Of a stretch of 50,497 nucleotides of DNA, positions 45,534 to 50,497 are shown piece by piece. The position numbers and the translations under genes were made by a program. The notes below the pieces were generated by a model. That model did no database searches and was not told the origin of the DNA. It saw only the letters and a list, made by a program, of their open reading frames with translations. The first letter of the stretch is position 1, and each line of letters opens with the position of its first letter. Source of the stretch: Balneolaceae bacterium (GTDB taxonomy: Bacteria > Bacteroidota > Rhodothermia > Balneolales > Balneolaceae); NCBI GenBank assembly GCA_007127745.1, contig SKYV01000186.1, positions 1-50,497 on the forward strand. Reading direction: 5' to 3'.

Positions 45534-45934
45534 TCGTTGTTGATACAAACATCCTTGCCCACTTTTGGTTGCCATCAGATCACACCGAACTTTGTGAACG
45601 GCTGTTTCAATGGGATCCGGAATGGGTTGCTCCTGTTTTGTGGAAAAGTGAGTTCAGAAATGTTGTTATTCTTTACATGAGAAAAAAACTCATTGATCTG
45701 CCGGAAGCAATTCAAATATCTGAAAAAGCAGAAAATCAGATGAAAGAACGAGAATTTCATGTAAACTCAATGCAAGTTTATAATCTGGCAGATAAATCTG
45801 ATTGTTCTTCCTACGACTGTGAATTCATCAGTCTTGCAGAAGACCTGGACATCAAACTGATAACCATGGACAAGCAGATCCTCCGCTCGTTTCCTGAACG
45901 ATCTGCTAAACCGTTGGATATCATTGACTCATAA
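45530..45934 (+). CDS. PIN-domain VapC/FitB-type toxin
   Basis: A 134-aa PIN ribonuclease. The acidic metal-site residues are all present: Asp in VVDTNIL, Glu in KSEFRN, Asp in SSYDCEFISLAEDL, Asp in TMDKQIL. VapC toxins cut tRNA or rRNA and stop translation. The pair looks intact and is followed directly by a decayed second toxin-antitoxin locus. Confidence 0.92.
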   Translation: MIVVDTNILAHFWLPSDHTELCERLFQWDPEWVAPVLWKSEFRNVVILYMRKKLIDLPEAIQISEKAENQMKEREFHVNSMQVYNLADKSDCSSYDCEFISLAEDLDIKLITMDKQILRSFPERSAKPLDIIDS

Positions 45935-46172
45935 CATCACCACTCCACCATAATCTTTTTATACTTTTTTGATTTTCAACAATCTTTTTATAAAAGTTTG
46001 GACACACCATTTTTCAGTTTCAGTTGGTAATGTTGGTTTATGGCATTTTTTAAATATCCCAGCGACCAGCTTAAATCGAAGAAGTATCTCAAGGAGTTCA
46101 GACAGCCCCGCAAGAGACTCTAAAAGCTGGACTTGCAAACGCCCAAATGCAATTAAATAACACTTAACCAAA
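45935..46172. other. Unidentified stretch between two TA loci
   Basis: About 240 bp with no recognisable gene. A 70-codon minus-strand frame (45959-46171, FGRLQVQLLESLAGLSELLEILLRF...) is open and helical in character but matches no family I know. AATCTTTTTATA occurs twice, 29 bp apart (45952 and 45981). It may be the remnant of an inserted element. Confidence 0.35.
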
Positions 46173-46188
46173 TTAACATTATTGTTAA
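46173..46188 (+). promoter_or_regulatory. Palindrome in front of the decayed TA locus
   Basis: TTAAC-attatt-GTTAA lies 10 bp before the former toxin start; probably the relic operator of the Xre-type antitoxin. Confidence 0.4.
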
Positions 46189-46198
46189 CATTTGTTCT

Positions 46199-46555
46199 GT
46201 GAAAGAAATCAAGTTACATAAAACCAATCAGGCAAAGTTCCGATCAAAAAGTTTTTAGATTCTTTGAGCTCCAACATATGCAAACAGTTGCCTGGTGTTG
46301 GAATTGGTTGAAAGGCTGTATCAGATTCCTGTACAATATTTCAAGAAACTCAAAAGCACGGATGACATCAGGGAAGTGCGTGTCAGGGTTGGATCCAACA
46401 GTTTCCGGTTGTTGGGTTTCATAGATGACCATGATGAGTTTGTCATACTCTGAAATGGATTTGCCAAAAAATCACAGAAAACTCCCAAAAAAGAAATTAA
46501 ATTGGCAGAGCAGCGAAAAGCTGATTATCTGTCTCGTAAAGGATGTAAACAATGA
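46199..46555 (+). pseudogene. Decayed Gp49/HigB-type RelE toxin
   Basis: Read across frames this is a Gp49-like toxin of normal size (119 codons). From GTG 46199 the frame gives VKEIKLHKTNQ. A shift then gives GKVPIKKFLDSLSS (46231 onward). Back in the first frame come VLELVERLYQIPVQYFKKL, EVRVRVGSNSFRLLGF and, after an in-frame TGA at 46451-46453, [22 protein letters not shown]. The family core and its C-terminal NGFxKKTQKTPxxEI are unmistakable. At least two frameshifts and one nonsense codon make it non-functional. The final TGA overlaps the antitoxin ATG by 4 bp, the ancestral arrangement. The ORF track does not show it. Confidence 0.88.
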
Positions 46556-46829
46556 GTGATCTTCAAGCATATATCAGCGACAGAAAAAAACGAGACTCCG
46601 AATTTCAAAGAGGTATGATGAAGGATTCCGTAGCTTTAAAATCGGTATTCTCGATAAGCAAGCCCGTGAAAAAGCAGGCATGACACAGGATCAACTTGCC
46701 AAACAATTAAACACGAAAAAAACAGCCATCTCACGAATCGAGAATCACGCCAAGGATATTAGGCTTTCAACTTTGGAGAAGTATGCCCAGGCATTTGGTA
46801 AAAAGCTCAGAGTGGAACTCATAGAGTGA
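46552..46829 (+). pseudogene. Decayed Xre/HigA-type antitoxin
   Basis: ATG 46552 gives [21 protein letters not shown], after which one missing base near 46614 moves the family sequence to another frame: YDEGFRSFKIGILDKQAREKAG, then the helix-turn-helix MTQDQLAKQLNTKKTAISRIE, then DIRLSTLEKYAQAFGKKLRVELIE and a stop at 46829. Restoring one base would give a normal antitoxin of about 92 aa. A 49-aa piece with the helix-turn-helix could start at ATG 46680, but no good ribosome-binding site was seen. Partner of the decayed toxin just upstream. Confidence 0.88.
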
Positions 46830-46914
46830 AACAGGGATAAAACGGTTCAAGCGGATGATTATGCGGCTCGGGGCATTGGAAAGTTAATCACCTCGCCGTT
46901 TATCCACCAAACCA

Positions 46915-48498
46915 TCAATAATCCAGCCCCGGCTGGGTGATTCTGAAATCGTGCTCTTCTTTTGACTCCCGAACCATCTCTTCAACATCCTTCAGGAGCT
47001 GTTTTGCATCAAACACTATTCCATCTTTGATGGTGTATTTCATTCCACCCACACGCACAGCTTCATTATCTTGATTCACTCTGATGGCACCTGTTCCGTA
47101 CAGAACTTTCAGGTTTTGTTGTGGGTTTTCATCAATTATAACAAGGTCGGCCAGTTTGCCCACTTCGATGGTGCCGAGTTGGTCATCCACTCCCAACACC
47201 TCGGCCGCTTTTAATGATGCCGACTGAAAAATTTCGAGCGGATGGAATCCGGCTTCCCTTAACAGTTCCATTTCGCGGATGTAGGCAAAACCGTACAATT
47301 TGTAGATATACCCGGCATCGGAGCCAAGCGTTACCGTTCCACCCCGGTTTTTGTATTCGTTCACAAACTGCATCCAGATACGGTAGTTCTCTTTCCAGGC
47401 AATCTCCTGTTCAGTGCCCCAGTCGAACCAGTAGGAGCCGTGAGCCCGGCGGTCGGGTTCAAAAAACTGCCAGAGAGAGGGGAGGGTGTAGCGTTCGTGC
47501 CATTCGGCCCGGCGCTCGCGCATCAGGTCGCGGCTGGCTTCGTAGATGGTGAAAGTGGGGTTGATCTCAAAATCGAGTTCCAAAAGGCGGTTCATCACCT
47601 TGTTCCATTTTTCACTTCCAGGCTCGGCTGCCTGTTTCCACAGTTTTCCGGCTTGCTCAAACCGATGCTGTTCGTTGCTGTAGTTGTAATCGAGGGGATA
47701 ATCCTGAATCACACGGTCATCGAAGAGTGCCTCAGGCAGGCCATACCAGTGGGTCATGCCCCGCAGCCCCAATTCTGATGTGTGCGAAACATTGGCGTAC
47801 ACAACCATTGGCTGTGCATGATGGGCCATGGAACCCAAACCCAGCTTATTGGCTTCATCCAGTGCAGCTTCCCAGATTTCGGGACGTGCACCAAAAAATT
47901 TGATGCCGTCTGCTTCTCTCTCATCAATCATCCTGACCCACTCACGGGCTTGGCCGGTTGTGGTGATTGGGCCATTATGCCCCATTCCAAAACCAAAATA
48001 TGGGAAAATTCGGGGAGCAGTTATGGAATTTTCACTGCTTTTTCTGGTGTGATTTATCGTCCAGTCCATCCCGCTAAAAGAACCTGCCTCACGAATGGAT
48101 GTGATTCCATGGGCAAGCCAGAGTTTAAACACATACTCTGGAGTTGTGCCTTGTGCCGAACCGCCGATGTGTGTGTGCATATCAAAAAAACCGGGTAAAA
48201 TGTACATTCCTTCGGCGTCCAGCTCTTTATCACCATCTTCGGCTTGTGGCCTGCGGGTTTCGTTGATGGGTACTCCGGGATACCCCACATTTTGGATCTG
48301 CGTGATGGTATTGCCTTCAATCACAATATCCACAGGGCCGGCGGCAGGGGAGCCGGTTCCATCAATCATCGTTCCGCCGCGGATGATGAACCGATCATAA
48401 GGGCCATCACCTTCAGCTCTTGAAGGGGCATCGGGCATTTGGGCAAAAAGGTTTGCACTGACGCCCGAAATGATTAAAACCAGCAAAAATTTTTTCAT
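46915..48498 (-). CDS. Exported amidohydrolase
   Basis: 527 aa with a signal peptide (MKKFLLVLIISGVSANLFAQ) and an amidohydrolase-superfamily TIM barrel. Metal-site elements: FFDMHTHIGG (HxH), SMAHHAQP, and the Asp in TLGSDAGYIY; the beta-sandwich ends are present (IIRGGTMIDGTGSPA at the start, GKLADLVIIDENP near the end). It resembles exported imidazolonepropionase/prolidase-like amidohydrolases of Bacteroidota; the substrate is unknown, probably a dipeptide or cyclic amide. ATG at 48498 chosen for the signal peptide. Confidence 0.92.
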   Translation of the reverse strand: MKKFLLVLIISGVSANLFAQMPDAPSRAEGDGPYDRFIIRGGTMIDGTGSPAAGPVDIVIEGNTITQIQNVGYPGVPINETRRPQAEDGDKELDAEGMYILPGFFDMHTHIGGSAQGTTPEYVFKLWLAHGITSIREAGSFSGMDWTINHTRKSSENSITAPRIFPYFGFGMGHNGPITTTGQAREWVRMIDEREADGIKFFGARPEIWEAALDEANKLGLGSMAHHAQPMVVYANVSHTSELGLRGMTHWYGLPEALFDDRVIQDYPLDYNYSNEQHRFEQAGKLWKQAAEPGSEKWNKVMNRLLELDFEINPTFTIYEASRDLMRERRAEWHERYTLPSLWQFFEPDRRAHGSYWFDWGTEQEIAWKENYRIWMQFVNEYKNRGGTVTLGSDAGYIYKLYGFAYIREMELLREAGFHPLEIFQSASLKAAEVLGVDDQLGTIEVGKLADLVIIDENPQQNLKVLYGTGAIRVNQDNEAVRVGGMKYTIKDGIVFDAKQLLKDVEEMVRESKEEHDFRITQPGLDY

Positions 48499-48587
48499 TT
48501 TAATCAAAACATTCGTTCAAAATTTCAATGAATGTAATGATTGATCCAATGAATTGACAATCTTTGAAAGAAGGAAATTATGGCTTC

Positions 48588-49688
48588 TCAATTTACAATG
48601 AAGTAATTATAATACCCTCTTTTAGGGCGTTCGCCGGATTCCAGCAAGGTAGCTTCTCCACGGAAATGGATCACTTCACCTCCAAGAAACCGACGTGCAA
48701 CCGAACGGGCAACTCTTCCGAGTTCTCCCAATACGGAAAATTTTTCATGGTCATTAGTTCTGGTGACTTGCAATGTTTCACCATTACTCAGTTTCAGTTC
48801 AAGTACTCTGGCCAAATTCTCACCGAATGTATTCCTTTTGGATAGATACTCAATCGATTCAATACCCATCATTTCAAGCTCTCCGTTTCGGTTTACCAGT
48901 CTATATCCGATGGTGTCTTTTTCATTCGTATCTTCGGGCAGCATCAGAAATAGCATATCATAATTGTCAGCATCTTCATGAAAAACAAACCGGTACCCGC
49001 TGTCTAAAAGGCGGGTTGTAGTCTGGTTTTGGAAAGTGTGATCCATGAATGCAGTCCCATTCACCCGCTTTCTGTTGTGATTAACTTCAACGTGCCCGCG
49101 CACCTCGCCGTACGGGATATGCGTTGTAATTCCCACCTGCTCATCATCGATGGTGTATTTGCCATCCCCCAGTTTTACACCTTTATGAATATTGTGAAGG
49201 TTCAGATCGATATCGTATGATACGCCGTCTTTTTCGGTTTTAATCCTCACACGATGTTTTTCCGGCAGTTTACCTTCAAAATAAAGCTCTCGTTCAAGCC
49301 GGTTTCTGAACATATATTTTTCCTTGTCCAGAACCAGCCGGTTGATGTTATATTCCCTGGAAAGTTGATACACCTCATCATCAAGACCGTAAACGGAAAG
49401 CTGAACTCCGGTCACTGCATTTTTTAAACTGCCAAAATCAGCGGCCGAAAACATGATGTGAACGATTAGTCCATCATTCAGATAAAACTGATAATTCCAG
49501 AATTCATTAAAATAGCTCCCTTCCAGTGTTTGTGGCCAAATGTCATCATCATCTGCCTTGTTGAGTTCTCCGGTCGGATTGGAAATCTGAGCGTACCCGG
49601 AAGTGGTTAAAATCAGTGTTATAGAGAGCAGTAAGAAAGATTTCAAAACGCTTTTGGTTCTCTTCGCATACGAGGGGTAATTCTTCAT
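48588..49688 (-). CDS. Exported AttH/CrtC-like (lipocalin-fold) protein, tentative
   Basis: 366 aa with a signal peptide (to about SGYAQ, 34). The rest is beta-rich. WPQTLEGSYFNEFWNYQFYLNDGLIVHIMFS at the N-terminus and GTAFMDHTFQNQ near residue 215 recall the AttH/CrtC-like double lipocalin family, which carries a conserved 'DH' motif, but the match is from pattern memory only. It lies 89 bp upstream of the amidohydrolase on the same strand and may be co-transcribed. Ligand unknown. Confidence 0.6.
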   Translation of the reverse strand: MKNYPSYAKRTKSVLKSFLLLSITLILTTSGYAQISNPTGELNKADDDDIWPQTLEGSYFNEFWNYQFYLNDGLIVHIMFSAADFGSLKNAVTGVQLSVYGLDDEVYQLSREYNINRLVLDKEKYMFRNRLERELYFEGKLPEKHRVRIKTEKDGVSYDIDLNLHNIHKGVKLGDGKYTIDDEQVGITTHIPYGEVRGHVEVNHNRKRVNGTAFMDHTFQNQTTTRLLDSGYRFVFHEDADNYDMLFLMLPEDTNEKDTIGYRLVNRNGELEMMGIESIEYLSKRNTFGENLARVLELKLSNGETLQVTRTNDHEKFSVLGELGRVARSVARRFLGGEVIHFRGEATLLESGERPKRGYYNYFIVN

Positions 49689-50168
49689 AAAAATGATATA
49701 TACGGTTAAATCTGTTTGTAATAATGTTTAGCCTGCTGTTAACGATTATTTTGGTAAAACGTTGTTCGTTTGATTGATAGTAAATTCGAATGAGATTAAA
49801 ATTGAATAGCTTATTAATATAAAACTAATTTTGCGATGTGTGGTTCCGTAAGGATATTTTTCAATCATTAACTTAAAAAATTGAGAGAATACCTTATTAT
49901 TTATAGCACTTCAGAAGTCTTTGTAATTTAGTCTTTTAAACCAGTCGACGAATTCTGGATGCCCCCAAAATGGTTAAAAAATTGTGCAGTAAAGGAAGTT
50001 TTTGTGTGTATATTTGTGCGATGATATTGATTTTCGGTAAAGTGTAAATCAAGCAATTATTTACTGATATATGTAATTTTCAATTCATTTAGACGCTACT
50101 TTATCATATAATTGTCTGGAAGCAACATTTTTGATTTGTAATCTTCGTTTGCCAAAAACAAATATTTA
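49689..50168. other. 480-bp divergent intergenic region
   Basis: Very AT-rich, no convincing gene in any frame. A TATATTTG at 50009-50016 matches the Bacteroidota -7 box (TAnnTTTG) in the direction of the Stealth gene; a TTG lies 24 bp further up, slightly more than usual. The amidohydrolase-side promoter should be near the left edge. Confidence 0.4.
50009..50016 (+). promoter_or_regulatory. Possible -7 promoter element of the Stealth gene
   Basis: TATATTTG fits the Bacteroidota TAnnTTTG -7 consensus, about 150 bp before the Stealth start. The upstream TTG spacing is not ideal, so this is only a candidate. Confidence 0.3.
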
Positions 50169-50497
50169 ATGGCTGATACCTCACAACAAATTGATGCAGT
50201 AATTACCTGGCTTGACGGTAACGACGAAAAACATCGTGAAAAGAGGCTGAAAACACTTCAAAAAGAGGCCATAAAGAGAGAAAATGAATTGACCACCGGC
50301 AGAGATAAAACCAGGTTTATCGATAACGGCGAGTTAAAATACTGTATATCTTCCATCAAAAAGTTTGCCCCGTGGATTCGAAAAATTCATCTGGTGACTG
50401 ATAACCAGGTGCCTGAATTTCTGACTGATGAGATGCAAGAGAAGTTGAATGTGAATATTGTAGACCATCGGGACATATTTGAAACATACGAATGGGC
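50169..50497 (+). CDS. Stealth-family sugar-phosphate transferase, 5' part
   Basis: The first 109 codons of a gene that runs off the window and is missing from the ORF track. IDAVITWLDGNDEKH is Stealth conserved region 1, and RFIDNGELKYCISSIKKFAPWIRKIHLVTDNQVP is the start of region 2. Stealth proteins are N-acetylglucosamine-1-phosphotransferase-like enzymes that build phosphate-linked capsular or exopolysaccharide chains. The ATG at 50169 follows a stop-rich AT region. It probably opens a surface-polysaccharide cluster to the right. Confidence 0.9.
   Translation, partial: MADTSQQIDAVITWLDGNDEKHREKRLKTLQKEAIKRENELTTGRDKTRFIDNGELKYCISSIKKFAPWIRKIHLVTDNQVPEFLTDEMQEKLNVNIVDHRDIFETYEW

Noticed and set aside
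45969-46160. Plus-strand 63-aa ORF
   Set aside because: Low-complexity serine/arginine-rich reading and no start signal; the opposite frame looks more protein-like, and neither is supported.
46244-46432. Minus-strand 62-aa ORF
   Set aside because: Shadow of the decayed toxin, which has clear similarity on the plus strand.
46680-46829. A 49-aa helix-turn-helix gene from ATG 46680
   Set aside because: It is the out-of-frame tail of a decayed antitoxin, with no ribosome-binding site; annotated as pseudogene instead.
46838-46908. GATAAAACGG ... CCGTTTATCC as a terminator
   Set aside because: The arms are imperfect and the loop is too long.

Overview
The window looks like one contig of a Bacteroidota-type bacterium, most likely from the Balneolota/Rhodothermota side. 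The reasons are a PorV-type type IX secretion (T9SS) outer-membrane protein next to a large secreted protein with a C-terminal T9SS sorting domain, DUF5916 and DUF5723-like outer-membrane proteins, many genes without a Shine-Dalgarno sequence, and moderate G+C. The lineage is inferred from gene content only. No rRNA, tRNA, CRISPR array, intact prophage or insertion sequence was recognised.

Layout. 1-8.2 kb holds the 3' end of polA, then leftward rsgA, lon, an outer-membrane protein and a UvrD/PcrA helicase. 8.2-12.2 kb has a Tat-exported aldo/keto reductase, an OmpA-type protein, YjbQ and an atypical SDR. 12.3-16.6 kb has a DUF5916 protein facing feoAB. 16.9-21.7 kb runs rightward: typA, a class II photolyase, then a SatD-family regulator overlapping a DUF3307 membrane protein, with a 29-bp tandem repeat directly in front of the SatD gene. 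34.6-21.7 kb is a nine-gene leftward cluster with tiny gaps or overlaps: porV, a T9SS-tagged M6-like protein whose HExxH is destroyed, an HEFTH/TolB-propeller/beta-barrel protein, a DUF5683-like protein, a kinase-less PASTA protein, rpe, phoH (apparently with a non-canonical start), an MBL hydrolase and a purine nucleoside phosphorylase. 40-35 kb holds two tandem TPR lipoproteins, a cystathionine gamma-synthase/lyase and a thiolase. 40-44.7 kb has ridA, an M23 peptidase, an FAH-family enzyme, rpmA-rplU with a clear terminator, and a threonine dehydratase.

44.8-46.9 kb is an accessory pocket: a small orphan ORF, an intact VapBC-type toxin-antitoxin pair, an unidentified stretch, and a thoroughly decayed Gp49-like toxin/Xre antitoxin (higBA-type) pair that the ORF track does not show. 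The right end carries an exported amidohydrolase, an exported AttH/CrtC-like protein, a 480-bp AT-rich intergenic region and the start of a Stealth-family sugar-phosphate transferase, which probably opens a surface-polysaccharide locus beyond the window.

Themes. Much of the window concerns the cell envelope: T9SS output, outer-membrane barrels, lipoproteins, M23 and PASTA peptidoglycan-related proteins. RidA, threonine dehydratase and the cystathionine enzyme are linked by reactive enamine/imine chemistry. The most unusual items are the pseudo-protease/protease pair behind porV, the SatD-DUF3307 module with its repeats, the phoH start and the decayed toxin-antitoxin locus.
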